This document shows positions 19,466 to 29,373 of a stretch of 64,000 nucleotides of DNA, piece after piece (within the stretch, counting starts at the first letter, position 1; the number at the start of each line of letters is the position of its first letter). A model generated the notes under the pieces. It was not told where the DNA came from, made no database searches, and saw nothing but the letters and a program-made list of their open reading frames with translations. Source of the DNA: Boseongicola sp. (GTDB taxonomy: Bacteria; Pseudomonadota; Alphaproteobacteria; Rhodobacterales; Rhodobacteraceae); contig CP046179.1 of the NCBI GenBank assembly GCA_014075275.1, positions 2,675,932-2,739,931 of the forward strand, in the 5' to 3' direction. The position numbers and the translations under genes were made by a program.

Positions 19466-19572
19466 CTCACAGTTTAAGTGCTCTTGGCCTTATTTTCATC
19501 GAATTTTCATCAAATTGAACCGCTAGAAGGAACTCAACCGTGTGAACTCGGTTGTTGTCCTTTGGGTGTGTA

Positions 19573-20520
19573 ATGGCCAAGCGTTTGATCTTAAGCAGTT
19601 TATTGGCGGCATCCTTGGCGGGATGCGGTGTAGGTCCATTGCCAGGACATGTTGGTGATCCAAGCTTTCTTGGCGGAACCGATGCCGATGTGTCTTATTC
19701 TGGTCTCGCGTTTGCGGATGGAACGCAATTGCTTGCAGACGTTGAGGGCGAGTCCATTACGGTAAAATTGGCGCGTTTCGTTCATGATGAAACCGCCGGA
19801 ACAACCGAAATCGTCATAACAGACGAAACAGCGACCATACCGGTCGGATTTCTCGACCGGTCCAGCAGGGACGTGATCCTGACAATTGATGGCACACCGG
19901 TCGCATTTACCGGTGGTGTTGGAACACTGGACAGTGGGCAATCGGTTTGGTCCTACCTCAACTATGCGCTGACCCAGTCTGGTACTGGCGGCATATACGC
20001 TTACGAGGGATATGGCCCGGCAGTTGCAAATTCCATCGACATGGAAGGTGTCTACGCCTTCGGGTTTGAAACTGACCCTACCCAGATAGATGCACGCTCG
20101 GACACAGTAAATTACGCCGGAAGCTACTTCGGATACGGGCAGATGCTTGATCTTGATGGGGCAGTAACTGAAAGCGAGGTTGAAACCACCGGTGCTATAC
20201 AGCTTCAAGCCGATTTTGGCACGTCAACCATTTCAGCACGGTTGGCCGGTGAACTCGATGTGTTGGCCGGTGTTATTCCCTACGAATTGATATTCGTAGG
20301 AGCGGACATCGTGGGCAGTGGATTTGTTGGTGGTCCCGACATGACCTGCAGCGCTGGATACACTTGCTCCTCTGCTACGTCCGTCGGAGGCACCTTCTAC
20401 GGTGTAGATGGCCACGAGATCTCCGGCGTTGTCGGTTTTGATGAGACTGTTTTAGGGCCAGGATTAAGCGGCGGGTATCAATTCCTTGGAGTCGCGGGTT
20501 TTTCAGCCGACGAAGAATGA
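19573..20520 (+). CDS. TbpB-like surface lipoprotein
   Basis: A 315-aa predicted lipoprotein: the signal MAKRLILSSLLAASLAGC has a LAGC lipobox (Cys18). The body is rich in Gly, Thr and beta-strand patterns, with SGLAFADG near the start and a terminal GGTFYGVDGHEISGVVGF, which resembles the closing strands of TbpB-like beta-barrel domains. TbpB-type proteins bind host iron proteins in pathogens; in marine bacteria the ligand is unknown. The ATG at 19573 is preferred over an in-frame TTG at 19552 because it directly begins the lipoprotein signal. Confidence 0.7.
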   Translation: MAKRLILSSLLAASLAGCGVGPLPGHVGDPSFLGGTDADVSYSGLAFADGTQLLADVEGESITVKLARFVHDETAGTTEIVITDETATIPVGFLDRSSRDVILTIDGTPVAFTGGVGTLDSGQSVWSYLNYALTQSGTGGIYAYEGYGPAVANSIDMEGVYAFGFETDPTQIDARSDTVNYAGSYFGYGQMLDLDGAVTESEVETTGAIQLQADFGTSTISARLAGELDVLAGVIPYELIFVGADIVGSGFVGGPDMTCSAGYTCSSATSVGGTFYGVDGHEISGVVGFDETVLGPGLSGGYQFLGVAGFSADEE

Positions 20521-20556
20521 AGGCATTGAAAAGTTTGGCTATCCAACAATGCAAAA

Positions 20557-20576
20557 GGCCGGCTTGGAAGCCGGCC
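20557..20576. terminator. bidirectional terminator between lipoprotein gene and icd
   Basis: GGCCGGCT (20557-20564) pairs with AGCCGGCC (20569-20576) around TGGA. Four A on the left give a UUUU run on the minus strand just past the icd stop at 20585, and a CTTCTATTTT run follows on the plus strand. Good for both convergent genes. Confidence 0.8.
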
Positions 20577-20584
20577 CTTCTATT

Positions 20585-21796
20585 TTACGACAGCGCCTTT
20601 TGCAGGTTTTCGTCAATCTTCTCAAGAAATCCTGTGGTCGTCAGCCATTTCTGGTCCGGGCCAACCAGTAACGCTAGGTCTTTGGTCATGTGACCACTTT
20701 CAACGGTATCGACGATGACTTTCTCCAACGTTTCGGCGAAGCTTTTCAGGGCCTCGTTGCCGTCAAGCTTGGCACGGTGCTTCAGTCCTCCTGTCCAAGC
20801 ATAAATCGACGCAATCGAGTTGGTGGATGTCTGCTCACCCTTCTGGTGCTGGCGATAGTGCCGCGTCACAGTGCCGTGTGCTGCTTCGGCTTCTACGATT
20901 TTGCCGTCAGGCGTCATCAGCTGCGATGTCATCATGCCCAAAGAGCCAAAGCCCTGCGCAACTGTGTCGGACTGAACATCACCATCGTAGTTTTTACAGG
21001 CCCAGACGTATCCGCCGGACCACTTCAATGAAGCTGCGACCATATCGTCGATCAACCGGTGCTCATACCAGATCTTCTTAGCTTCGAACTGCTCTTTAAA
21101 CTCTTCTTCATAAACTTTCTCGAAGATGTCTTTGAATCGACCGTCATAGGCTTTCAGGATTGTGTTCTTCGTCGAAAGGTAAACAGGCCACCCAAGGTTG
21201 AGGCCATAGTTGAGCGAAGCCCGTGCAAAGTCGTAAATAGATGCGTCAAGGTTATACATGCCCATGGCAATACCGGATGACGGCGCATCGAATATTTCAT
21301 GCTCAATTTCTTTGCCATCTTCGCCGACGAATTTCATGGTCAGCTTGCCAGCACTTGGAAACAGAAAGTCGGTTGCGCGATACTGATCACCAAAGGCGTG
21401 GCGACCAACGACAATCGGCTGGGTCCAGCCAGGGACAAGCCGAGGAACGTTTTGACAAATGATCGGCTGACGGAAAATAACGCCACCCAGAATGTTGCGA
21501 ATGGTTCCGTTGGGCGAGCGCCACATCTTTTTTAGGCCAAATTCTTCAACCCGCGCTTCGTCCGGTGTGATCGTAGCGCATTTGACTGCAACACCGACTT
21601 CTTTGGTTTTTTCGGCAGCATCGATAGTGATCTGGTCATCTGTGCGATCGCGTTCTTCGATGCCCAGATCGTAGTACAGTAAGTCAACGTCCAGATACGG
21701 CAAGATCAACTTGTCTTTGATGAGCTGCCAGATGATGCGGGTCATTTCATCGCCGTCCATTTCGACGATCGGGTTTTCGACTTTGATCTTTGACAT
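20585..21796 (-). CDS. icd: NADP-dependent isocitrate dehydrogenase
   Basis: A 403-aa monofunctional dimeric-type isocitrate dehydrogenase, resembling the eukaryote-like NADP enzymes of alphaproteobacteria. It makes 2-oxoglutarate, CO2 and NADPH in the TCA cycle. Signatures are [92 protein letters not shown] and [13 protein letters not shown]. The start MSKIKVENP at 21796 fits the family; the longer frame is not native. Confidence 0.96.
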   Translation of the reverse strand: MSKIKVENPIVEMDGDEMTRIIWQLIKDKLILPYLDVDLLYYDLGIEERDRTDDQITIDAAEKTKEVGVAVKCATITPDEARVEEFGLKKMWRSPNGTIRNILGGVIFRQPIICQNVPRLVPGWTQPIVVGRHAFGDQYRATDFLFPSAGKLTMKFVGEDGKEIEHEIFDAPSSGIAMGMYNLDASIYDFARASLNYGLNLGWPVYLSTKNTILKAYDGRFKDIFEKVYEEEFKEQFEAKKIWYEHRLIDDMVAASLKWSGGYVWACKNYDGDVQSDTVAQGFGSLGMMTSQLMTPDGKIVEAEAAHGTVTRHYRQHQKGEQTSTNSIASIYAWTGGLKHRAKLDGNEALKSFAETLEKVIVDTVESGHMTKDLALLVGPDQKWLTTTGFLEKIDENLQKALS

Positions 21797-21910
21797 CGGC
21801 GGTGTCTCCGTTGCGGGTGGAATTGTTTGGTCGCCCAATACGCCATGTCGTCGGTAATGAAAAGTCGGTATGCCAAAGTATACCAAAAAAATTGGCTCCT
21901 AATATCCAAA

Positions 21911-21928
21911 CGCCCGGCGTGCCGGGCG
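21911..21928 (-). terminator. hairpin after the alpha/beta hydrolase gene
   Basis: CGCCCGG-CGTG-CCGGGCG forms a tight 7-bp stem 46 bases past the hydrolase stop at 21974; the minus strand continues TTTGGATATT, moderately U-rich. Confidence 0.55.
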
Positions 21929-21973
21929 AATGATTGAATCTAATGTCTGTCGATGGTCGGTTAGACTAATACT

Positions 21974-22627
21974 CTAACGAGTGTTTTCTGTCAGGCGACG
22001 CTCAACATAGTTGGTTACGTGCCCAATCATCCCCTCCATATGAGGGTCCTCGAAGAAGTGACCAGCACCCTCCATCTCTGTATGGGTGATTGTAATGCCC
22101 TTTTGTTCGTGAAGCTTTTCTACCAGCGTATGGGTGTCGCGAGGCGGTGCAACACGGTCTGCGGTTCCATTAATGATCAGACCCGACGACGGGCATGGTG
22201 CCAGGAAAGAGAAATCATACATGTTGGCCGGAGGCGATACACTAATGAAGCCGGTGATTTCAGGGCGACGCATCAGCAATTGCATGCCAATCCAGGCCCC
22301 AAAAGAGAATCCCGCAACCCAGCAATGCTTCGAGTTCTGATTCATGGACTGTAGGTAATCCAGCGCCGAAGCTGCATCGCTCAGTTCGCCGACGCCTTGG
22401 TCATATTCACCTTGGCTGCGCCCTACACCTCTGAAGTTAAACCTTAAAACAGTGAACCCCATATTGAAAAAGGCATAATGCAGGTTGTAGACGACGCGAT
22501 TGTTCATCGTTCCACCGAATTGCGGGTGTGGATGAAGAATGATCGCGATTGGCGCGTCCTTCGCCTTTTGCGGGTGATAGCGCCCTTCAAGGCGGCCTTC
22601 GGGTCCGGGAAAAATTACTTCGGGCAT
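21974..22627 (-). CDS. alpha/beta hydrolase (COG2945 type) beside suf operon
   Basis: A 217-aa alpha/beta hydrolase: ILHPHPQFGGTMNNRVVY at the oxyanion region, LRFNFRGVGRSQGEYD, nucleophile VAGFSFGAWIGM (GxSxG), the acid in NGTADRVAPP and the histidine in EGAGHFFEDP. The substrate is unknown. The gene is divergent from iscR, an arrangement often seen in Rhodobacterales, and shares the candidate iron-responsive palindrome at 22668-22680. Confidence 0.88.
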   Translation of the reverse strand: MPEVIFPGPEGRLEGRYHPQKAKDAPIAIILHPHPQFGGTMNNRVVYNLHYAFFNMGFTVLRFNFRGVGRSQGEYDQGVGELSDAASALDYLQSMNQNSKHCWVAGFSFGAWIGMQLLMRRPEITGFISVSPPANMYDFSFLAPCPSSGLIINGTADRVAPPRDTHTLVEKLHEQKGITITHTEMEGAGHFFEDPHMEGMIGHVTNYVERRLTENTR

Positions 22628-22667
22628 AGGTCGCCATCTTCCTTCAACTTGCCGCGCCCCAATTCTT

Positions 22668-22680
22668 GACGAATTTAGTC
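22668..22680. promoter_or_regulatory. candidate iron-rhodo-box / IscR operator
   Basis: GACGAATTTAGTC is a 13-nt near-palindrome (one mismatched pair) between the divergent hydrolase and iscR genes, about 108 bp upstream of iscR. It resembles the iron-rhodo-box predicted upstream of suf operons in Rhodobacterales, which IscR is thought to read. Match to the published matrix was made from memory only. Confidence 0.5.
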
Positions 22681-22787
22681 GGGGTCTTTAGAAGCGTTCT
22701 AAATTGAACCAGACACGCCACCGCGGACGAAGGGTGAAGTATGCTGCGCGGTCGGAAAGGTCAACAATATTAGGACGTCTCGGCGGC

Positions 22788-23249
22788 ATGAAACTTAGCA
22801 CAAAGGGTAGATATGCGATGGTTGCGCTTGCCGATCTGGCAACAGTGCCGGACGGAACCCTGTTGTCGCTCGCCGAAATTTCCCGACGGCAAGACATTTC
22901 TCTGCCCTATCTTGAGCAATTGTTCGTCAAACTGCGGCGCGCCGGACTGGTGGAATCGGTCAGAGGTCCGGGTGGCGGCTATCGATTGGCGAAGCGACCA
23001 GCAGATGTGCGCGTGAGTGACATACTGGAAGCCGTCGATGAAACGGTTTCCGCATTGCATACGGGGGCAGGGGCATCTGGCGGTTCGTCTGGTTCAAAGG
23101 CGCAATCGTTGACTAATCGCTTGTGGGAAGGCCTGTCCGCGCATGTCTATGTTTTCCTGCATCAAACGCGTTTGAGTGACATTGTGGAAAATGAACTAGC
23201 TCCATGTCCCGCTGTACCGGCGCTGTTCGAATTGGTGGACGAAAGTTGA
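22788..23249 (+). CDS. iscR: IscR-type Rrf2 regulator of Fe-S cluster assembly
   Basis: A 153-aa Rrf2-family regulator. The winged HTH is MKLSTKGRYAMVALADLA ... LSLAEISRRQDISLPYLEQLFVKLRRAGLVESVRGPGGGYRLAK. The region that in E. coli IscR holds three clustered cysteines has none (HTGAGASGGSSGSKAQ); the only cysteine is in LAPCPAVPAL near the C-terminus. R. sphaeroides IscR is known to lack the three-cysteine set and to bind its cluster differently, and this protein looks the same. It heads the suf operon and probably represses it when iron is sufficient. The start at 22788 matches the family start. Confidence 0.93.
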   Translation: MKLSTKGRYAMVALADLATVPDGTLLSLAEISRRQDISLPYLEQLFVKLRRAGLVESVRGPGGGYRLAKRPADVRVSDILEAVDETVSALHTGAGASGGSSGSKAQSLTNRLWEGLSAHVYVFLHQTRLSDIVENELAPCPAVPALFELVDES

Positions 23250-23271
23250 TGCCCGTCACGAACATCACGTG

Positions 23272-23360
23272 CGAAAACGACGTGTTTTCGATTTGCCTTG
23301 TACTTCAGGGTGTCTTTGAAGTTCGCTTCGAACTCCACACCGGAAATCGCGTGGATTTCC
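23272..23360 (+). promoter_or_regulatory. inverted repeats between iscR and cysteine desulfurase
   Basis: The 130-bp gap holds two perfect 7-bp inverted repeats: CGAAAAC-5 nt-GTTTTCG (23272-23290) and GGAAATC-5 nt-GATTTCC (23342-23360), with a further GTTCG/CGAAC dyad between them. The last ends 19 bases before the TTG start. They may set relative expression or mRNA processing inside the operon; no function is shown. Confidence 0.4.
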
Positions 23361-23379
23361 AAGTTGGGGATACCCGATC

Positions 23380-24459
23380 TTGAAACGCACCTATCTGGAC
23401 TGGAACGCGACCTCTCCTCTATGCCCCGAAGCACGCGAGGCAATGAAGGCTGCACTGGACGGTAGTGGAAACCCTTCTTCTGTGCACGCAGAAGGTCGCG
23501 CAGCACGCAATATTATCGAGCGCGCCCGCGGGCAAGTCGCCTCGTTAGTTGGCTGCAAGGCAAGTGAAGTAGTCTTTACTTCTGGTGCAACAGAAGCCGC
23601 CAATGTGCTACGGAACTTGCCGCCGAATTGCGCGGTATGTGTGGATGAGACATCCCACGATTGTCTCTGGACGCATTTTGATCTGACCGGTGCCAGCGAT
23701 CATTACGATGGCCCAGGTCACACCCTGGCGATGGGCGTCGCGAACTCAGAGACCGGTGTTATCAGCAACTCACCGCAGGCAAATGATGGGCGTTTTCCAT
23801 TTGGTGAGGTCCGCTGCGACATGTTGTTGCTAGATGCCGTGCAGGCCGTGGGGCGAATTGCTTGGAGTTTCCATTGGTCTGGCGCTCATCTGGCAATCAT
23901 GTCGGCGCACAAGCTGGGTGGACCCAAAGGCGTTGGTGCTTTGATCGTCAGAGATGGCATGGATATCAATGCTTTACAGAAAGGTGGCGGCCAGGAAATG
24001 GGACGCCGGTCTGGCACGGAGAATGTTGCAGGCATTGCTGGGTTTGGTGCAGCTTGTGAGGCGGCGGAGCGAGATCTGTCGAGTGGCATTTGGACGGAAG
24101 TCGAGAAACTTAGAAATATTCTAGAAAATGCACTGGTAGCTGACGCAAAAGAGACTATTTTTGTCGGGAAAGACCTCGAGCGCCTTCCGAACACTTCGTG
24201 TTTTGTAACTCCGGGTTGGAAGGGCGAAACGCAAGTCATGCAGATGGACCTGGCTGGAATCGCGGTATCTTCTGGGTCGGCGTGTTCGTCCGGAAAGGTC
24301 AAAGCGCCGCGTGTTTTGCGGGCTATGGGATTGAACGATAGAGCGGCCGAAAGTGCGCTGCGGGTCTCGTTGGGGCCGACGACGACTAAAGAAGATGTGC
24401 TGCGCTTTGCAGATGCGTGGCTGACGCAGGAACGAAAATTCCGCCAACGGGCGGCGTGA
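23380..24459 (+). CDS. IscS/NifS-type cysteine desulfurase
   Basis: A 359-aa class V PLP enzyme that takes sulfur from cysteine for Fe-S clusters. The N-terminus [13 protein letters not shown] is standard; the PLP lysine is in [10 protein letters not shown], the catalytic cysteine is in [16 protein letters not shown], and [15 protein letters not shown] is present. It starts with TTG at 23380, which suggests modest translation. It is the first of two desulfurases in the operon (sufS is at 30446). Confidence 0.93.
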   Translation: MKRTYLDWNATSPLCPEAREAMKAALDGSGNPSSVHAEGRAARNIIERARGQVASLVGCKASEVVFTSGATEAANVLRNLPPNCAVCVDETSHDCLWTHFDLTGASDHYDGPGHTLAMGVANSETGVISNSPQANDGRFPFGEVRCDMLLLDAVQAVGRIAWSFHWSGAHLAIMSAHKLGGPKGVGALIVRDGMDINALQKGGGQEMGRRSGTENVAGIAGFGAACEAAERDLSSGIWTEVEKLRNILENALVADAKETIFVGKDLERLPNTSCFVTPGWKGETQVMQMDLAGIAVSSGSACSSGKVKAPRVLRAMGLNDRAAESALRVSLGPTTTKEDVLRFADAWLTQERKFRQRAA

Positions 24460-24473
24460 TGGGAGAGCCGATA

Positions 24474-25997
24474 ATGGCAGCTTTGGATATCACTCAGGTG
24501 AAAGACGGCGTCGATCAGGAAACTGTTGATGCTGTGCGTTCGCTATCGGGGACCTACAAGTATGGCTGGGAAACCGACATCGAGATGGAATACGCACCGA
24601 AAGGTCTTTCTGAAGACATTGTGCGTTTAATATCGGAGAAAAACGGCGAACCAGAATGGATGACCGACTGGCGCCTAGAGGCATACCGTCGTTGGCTTCA
24701 GATGGATGAGCCTGATTGGGCTATGATTAACTATCCCAAAATCGACTATCAGGAACAATACTACTACGCCAAACCAAAGAGCATGGCCGAAAAGCCAAAA
24801 TCCTTGGACGACGTCGATCCGAAACTTTTGGAGACTTACGCAAAACTTGGCATCCCCTTGAAAGAACAAATGATCTTGGCGGGCGTCGAAGGTGCAGAAG
24901 ATGCGCCTTCCGAGGGCCGAAAAGTCGCAGTCGACGCCGTTTTCGACTCTGTCAGCGTGGGCACGACATTCCAGGCAGAGCTCAAGAAAGCGGGCGTTAT
25001 CTTTTGTTCGATTTCAGAAGCCATTCGCGAACATCCCGATCTGGTTAAAAAATACCTCGGATCGGTGGTGCCTCAATCGGACAACTTCTTTGCCACGCTG
25101 AATTCGGCCGTCTTTACTGATGGTTCGTTCGTCTATGTCCCGCCCGGGACCCGCTGCCCAATGGAACTAAGCACGTATTTCCGTATCAATGCCGAGAATA
25201 CAGGTCAGTTCGAACGTACTCTAATCATATGCGATAAAGAGGCTTACGTCTCTTATCTGGAAGGGTGCACTGCGCCTCAGCGTGACACACATCAGCTTCA
25301 CGCTGCTGTTGTGGAGTTGGTAGCTATGGACGACGCCGAGATTAAATATTCAACGGTTCAAAACTGGTATCCCGGTGACGAAAACGGCAAGGGCGGCATT
25401 TATAACTTCGTGACCAAACGGGCTGACTGCCGTGGTGATCGGTCCAAAGTGATGTGGACCCAGGTTGAAACAGGCTCGGCTGTGACCTGGAAGTATCCAT
25501 CTTGCATTCTGCGTGGTGAGGAAAGTCAGGGCGAGTTTTACTCGATTGCCATTACCAACAACATGCAGCAGGCAGATACCGGAACGAAAATGGTTCACCT
25601 GGGCAAGAACTCCAAATCGCGGATTGTGTCCAAGGGGATATCTGCAGGCAGAGCTCAGAACACGTATCGTGGCCTGGTTTCAATGCACCCTCGCGCCAAA
25701 AACTCGCGTAATTACACGCAATGTGACTCTCTTCTGATCGGCGATAAATGTGGGGCGCACACGGTGCCTTATATTGAAGTGAAAAATAACTCTAGCCGGG
25801 TAGAACACGAGGCGACAACTTCGAAAGTTGATGACGATCAGCTGTTCTATTGTCGCCAGCGCGGCATGGACGAAGAAGAAGCCGTTGCTCTAGTTGTGAA
25901 TGGATTTTGCAAAGAAGTGCTGCAAGCCTTGCCGATGGAATTTGCGATGGAAGCCCAACAACTTGTGGCGATCTCGCTTGAAGGGTCTGTGGGGTAA
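24474..25997 (+). CDS. sufB: Fe-S cluster assembly protein SufB
   Basis: SufB, 507 aa, the scaffold subunit of SufBCD. Family landmarks include [81 protein letters not shown]-like segment ([14 protein letters not shown]), [26 protein letters not shown] and the C-terminal [17 protein letters not shown] at 24474 follows GGGAG and starts MAALDITQV. Lies 14 bp after the desulfurase. Confidence 0.97.
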   Translation: MAALDITQVKDGVDQETVDAVRSLSGTYKYGWETDIEMEYAPKGLSEDIVRLISEKNGEPEWMTDWRLEAYRRWLQMDEPDWAMINYPKIDYQEQYYYAKPKSMAEKPKSLDDVDPKLLETYAKLGIPLKEQMILAGVEGAEDAPSEGRKVAVDAVFDSVSVGTTFQAELKKAGVIFCSISEAIREHPDLVKKYLGSVVPQSDNFFATLNSAVFTDGSFVYVPPGTRCPMELSTYFRINAENTGQFERTLIICDKEAYVSYLEGCTAPQRDTHQLHAAVVELVAMDDAEIKYSTVQNWYPGDENGKGGIYNFVTKRADCRGDRSKVMWTQVETGSAVTWKYPSCILRGEESQGEFYSIAITNNMQQADTGTKMVHLGKNSKSRIVSKGISAGRAQNTYRGLVSMHPRAKNSRNYTQCDSLLIGDKCGAHTVPYIEVKNNSSRVEHEATTSKVDDDQLFYCRQRGMDEEEAVALVVNGFCKEVLQALPMEFAMEAQQLVAISLEGSVG

Positions 25998-26002
25998 GTT
26001 CG

Positions 26003-26209
26003 ATGCGCTCGGTTCTTCTAACTGCGGTTTTTACCGGTGCTTTCTGCTCGGCTTTCGCAGTGTTCATTGATTACGCAACTGACATGCTGGCGCAGAACCA
26101 AATCATCGTCGTGAGTTTTGCGAGTGGTTTTATGGGAAGCCTTATTGCGCAATTGGTGATTGGGCGCTGGAGGGCCAAGCAGGGAAGCCCCGGGGAGATG
26201 GATCAATGA
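26003..26209 (+). CDS. small two-helix membrane protein in suf operon
   Basis: A 68-aa protein with two predicted membrane helices (about 4-24, [19 protein letters not shown]; about 34-54, [20 protein letters not shown]) and a short basic tail. It starts 5 bp after sufB and overlaps the next gene by 4 bp, so it is co-translated within the suf operon. No family is recognised. Confidence 0.7.
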   Translation: MRSVLLTAVFTGAFCSAFAVFIDYATDMLAQNQIIVVSFASGFMGSLIAQLVIGRWRAKQGSPGEMDQ

Positions 26210-26517
26210 TTATCAGCACGACACCGTCAATCGAAGGTCGCCCGATCAAGGACTACCGCGGAGTAGTTGTCGGAGAAGCTATCCTTGGTGCGAACGTTTT
26301 CCGCGATTTGTTTGCCCAGATTACCGATATCGTCGGAGGGCGTTCGGGAGCCTATGAGCAAGAGTTGGGGAAGGCGCGAGATATTGCTCTGCGCGAATTG
26401 GAAGAACGCGCCATCGCGGTCGGCGGGAACGCAGTTGTGGGAGTCGATCTGGATTACGAAGTTATCAACAACATGCTGATGGTTTCTGCGTCCGGAACCG
26501 CCGTGGTTTTGGACTAA
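26206..26517 (+). CDS. YbjQ/UPF0145-family protein
   Basis: A 103-aa protein of the UPF0145 (YbjQ) family: [50 protein letters not shown] and [19 protein letters not shown] match the family along its length. YbjQ proteins form pentamers; a heavy-metal-binding role has been proposed but not shown. Its ATG overlaps the stop of the upstream membrane protein. Confidence 0.92.
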   Translation: MIISTTPSIEGRPIKDYRGVVVGEAILGANVFRDLFAQITDIVGGRSGAYEQELGKARDIALRELEERAIAVGGNAVVGVDLDYEVINNMLMVSASGTAVVLD

Positions 26518-26699
26518 GATGCCGCATAGTTCTGAAAATAAACAATTTTTTCGGATATTCCCCTCGTTATTCGTGGGTGTCGGGGACGGTTTGGATGCGT
26601 CGGAGCGCTGGATTCGCTCACTTTTTTCCCAATCCTTGCCCTTCTTTCGTCACGAAGCGCTGAAAAAAACAGCCCGACGCATTGAAGGGGATTTTCAGC

Positions 26700-27236
26700 A
26701 TGTCAATTGGACAAGCACAGCGCAACTCGTTCGAAGAGCGCATAAAGCGCATCGGAACGAATGCGCCGAATACCATGGGCGAAGTGCACATTGGGCCACG
26801 GGACGAAAAGACGGCGCGCAAGGGCAAGTCGACCAACACCGTTCGCTTAAAGAACAAGAAGAAAAAGGTTCGGGTCGGCGAAGGATCCAATCTGGTTTTG
26901 GTGCCTGTCGCAGTGATTATCGGTGGCTTATCTGTTTTTGCGGGCAAGGCGGCGGCGTTTCACTTCTTTCAAGACGGCGGTTTGATGCCAATCGAAATAC
27001 CTGTGGTGGCGATTCAACCTTACATTATCTACGCCCATCTTTTGATCGCAGGCCTGTTGGCGCTGATGTTTACCTGGACGTTCGGTTTAAAAGGAATGAT
27101 GCGCAAGTTGGCGGTTGCAATTGGGTTTGGTGCGATGCTCTTCGGCGAAATTCAGATGATCGAAAAGTTTCCGGAAACCTATGCGAACTTCTTTTCAAAA
27201 GACTATGTTGCCGCTGCGCTAAAATCGCGCGCGTAA
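26700..27236 (+). CDS. hypothetical membrane protein within suf operon
   Basis: A 178-aa protein: a basic soluble N-terminus (FEERIKRIGTNAP, then a Lys-rich KKKKVRVGEG stretch near residue 60) followed by about three hydrophobic helices (LVLVPVAVIIGGLSVFAG, YIIYAHLLIAGLLALMFTW, LAVAIGFGAMLFG). The ATG at 26700 follows GAAGGGGATTTTCAGC. No family name is recognised, but genes of this kind recur between sufB and sufC in Rhodobacterales. The 182 bp before it hold no clear gene. Confidence 0.7.
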   Translation: MSIGQAQRNSFEERIKRIGTNAPNTMGEVHIGPRDEKTARKGKSTNTVRLKNKKKKVRVGEGSNLVLVPVAVIIGGLSVFAGKAAAFHFFQDGGLMPIEIPVVAIQPYIIYAHLLIAGLLALMFTWTFGLKGMMRKLAVAIGFGAMLFGEIQMIEKFPETYANFFSKDYVAAALKSRA

Positions 27237-27313
27237 CCAGAAACAAAACAAAAAACAAACTAGCAGGGCGCGCCGTCGTGGCGTCGCCCTGTTTTGCTGT
27301 GTGAGAGGAATTC

Positions 27314-28069
27314 ATGCTTAATATCAAAGATCTGCACGTCAAACTTGAGGAAGAAGATAAGCAAATCCTCAAGGGCGTGGATTTGGAAGTGCCAGCGGGT
27401 GCGGTGCACGCCATTATGGGCCCCAATGGCTCAGGAAAATCGACGTTAAGTTACGTGCTGTCTGGTCGCGACGGGTATGAAGTGACTGGCGGGTCGGCAA
27501 CTTTGGAAGGCGAGGATCTACTTGACCTTGATCCCGAAGAACGCGCTGCGGCAGGATTATTCCTGGCGTTCCAGTACCCAGTCGAAATTCCCGGTGTGGG
27601 CAACATGACGTTCCTTCGCACCGCCTTGAACGCTCAGCGAAAAGCACGCAATGAAAGCGAAATCAGTGCGGCGGAGTTCCTTAAGCTCATCCGCGAAAAG
27701 GCGAAGTCGCTGAAAATTGATGCTGATATGCTGAAGCGGCCTGTAAACGTTGGATTCTCAGGTGGCGAAAAAAAGCGCAATGAGATTTTGCAGATGGCGG
27801 TTCTGGAACCAAAGATGTGCATTCTAGACGAGACTGATTCGGGACTTGATGTTGACGCTATGAAATTGGTTTCCGAGGGAGTTAATGCACTTCGTGATGC
27901 TGGCCGTTCGTTTTTGGTTATTACGCATTATCAGCGGCTTCTTGACCACATCCAACCTGACGTCGTTCACATCATGGCCAATGGCCGAATGGTGAAATCG
28001 GGTGGTCCGGAACTGGCTCTTGAAGTGGAAAACAACGGCTATGCGGACATACTCGCGGAGATGGCATAA
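27314..28069 (+). CDS. sufC: Fe-S cluster assembly ATPase SufC
   Basis: SufC, 251 aa, the ABC-type ATPase of SufBCD. Walker A is MGPNGSGKST, the signature is GFSGGEKKRNEI, Walker B is CILDETDSGLDVDA and the switch histidine is in VITHYQRLLDHI. It follows GAGAGGAATTC and its TAA overlaps the sufD ATG by one base. Confidence 0.97.
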   Translation: MLNIKDLHVKLEEEDKQILKGVDLEVPAGAVHAIMGPNGSGKSTLSYVLSGRDGYEVTGGSATLEGEDLLDLDPEERAAAGLFLAFQYPVEIPGVGNMTFLRTALNAQRKARNESEISAAEFLKLIREKAKSLKIDADMLKRPVNVGFSGGEKKRNEILQMAVLEPKMCILDETDSGLDVDAMKLVSEGVNALRDAGRSFLVITHYQRLLDHIQPDVVHIMANGRMVKSGGPELALEVENNGYADILAEMA

Positions 28070-29361
28070 TGACATTGCCTGCGTCTGAACTTTCAGAAAC
28101 CGAAGAGCGACTGATGTCGATGTCGTTGCCGAAGGGCGGGTTCACCGCCGAGGCACGAACATCTGCGTTGGCACGCGTTCGGCAAATTGGATTGCCATCG
28201 CGTCGCGATGAGTACTGGAAATACACACGCCCTGATCTTTTGGCTGCAATTGACCCAACTTCGTCCGCTCCGCTGAGAACCGATACACCCATCTTTGGTG
28301 ATATCGACAAGGTGCGGTTGGTCTTCGTTGATGGCGTCTTTGATGCCGACGCATCGGATGACATCAAGTTGGAGGGGGTGGAAGTTTCGCTCTTGTCCGC
28401 TGCTGACCAGAAAGACATTCACTGGGCAAAGTCGTTGTATGGCGAGTTAGAGGCGGCTGGACAAAATCCGGTTAAGCGGCCCTTTGCGGCTTTGAACACC
28501 ACGTCTGCAACAGAGGGTGTTCTTGTCCGTGCAACAGGCACAGCGCCTAAGCCGCTGCACATTTCTTACCGTCAGTCTTCGCAGACGTCTGATGCAATCA
28601 TTCATCACTGTATTCGAGTTGAAGACGGGGCGTCGTTGACGGTTTTGGAAACCGGTACTCCGGGCGCGCGAAGCAATATTGTGACTGAGTTTGATATCAT
28701 GGAAGGGGCTACGTTACACCACGTGCGGCCGCAAGGGCGCGCCCATAACCGACAGGTCGCGTCACACATCTTTGCTCGCGTGGCCGGTAACGCGTGTTTC
28801 AAATCCTTTACACTGGCTCTGAACGGGAAGCTCACCCGGAATGAATGCGTCATTGACATCGTTGGCGATGATGCCGTTGCTCATGTTGCAGGGGCAGCTT
28901 TAGGTGACGGGGTTAATGGTGAATTCCATCACGACGATACTGTTTTTATCACACACCGTGGGTTGAATTGCGAAAGTCGGCAAGTTTTCAAGAAGGTGCT
29001 TCGCAACGGTGCGGTTGGCGTATTTCAGGGTAAAATCTTAGTGGAGGAAGGTGCTCAGAAGACTGATGGCTATCAAATTAGCCAGGCGTTGTTGTTGGAT
29101 GACGATGCGCAGTTTTTGGCGAAGCCAGAATTGGAAATTTATGCCGATGACGTGGCCTGCTCCCATGGTTCCACAAGCGGCGCAATTGACGAAACTGCCT
29201 TATTTTATCTGCGCGCACGGGGAATAAGCCGACAGGATGCGCAAGACCTTTTAACCCTTGCTTTTTTGGCTGAAGCCATCGACGAGATTGAAGATCAAGC
29301 TCTCGCAGACGATATCTTGCATCGATTAGAGCGTTGGCTATCTCGTCATCGTGGCGAGTAA
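28069..29361 (+). CDS. sufD: Fe-S cluster assembly protein SufD
   Basis: SufD, 430 aa, partner of SufB. The N-terminal part is family-specific (LPSRRDEYWKYTRPDLL), and the C-terminal beta-helix shows HDDTVFITHRGLNCESRQVFKKVLRNGAVGVFQGKILVEEGAQKTDGYQ, ADDVACSHGSTSGAIDETALFYLRARGI and ARGISRQDAQDLLTLAF. The one-base overlap with sufC implies balanced synthesis. Confidence 0.95.
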   Translation: MTLPASELSETEERLMSMSLPKGGFTAEARTSALARVRQIGLPSRRDEYWKYTRPDLLAAIDPTSSAPLRTDTPIFGDIDKVRLVFVDGVFDADASDDIKLEGVEVSLLSAADQKDIHWAKSLYGELEAAGQNPVKRPFAALNTTSATEGVLVRATGTAPKPLHISYRQSSQTSDAIIHHCIRVEDGASLTVLETGTPGARSNIVTEFDIMEGATLHHVRPQGRAHNRQVASHIFARVAGNACFKSFTLALNGKLTRNECVIDIVGDDAVAHVAGAALGDGVNGEFHHDDTVFITHRGLNCESRQVFKKVLRNGAVGVFQGKILVEEGAQKTDGYQISQALLLDDDAQFLAKPELEIYADDVACSHGSTSGAIDETALFYLRARGISRQDAQDLLTLAFLAEAIDEIEDQALADDILHRLERWLSRHRGE

Positions 29362-29373
29362 TGGGGCGGTGAA

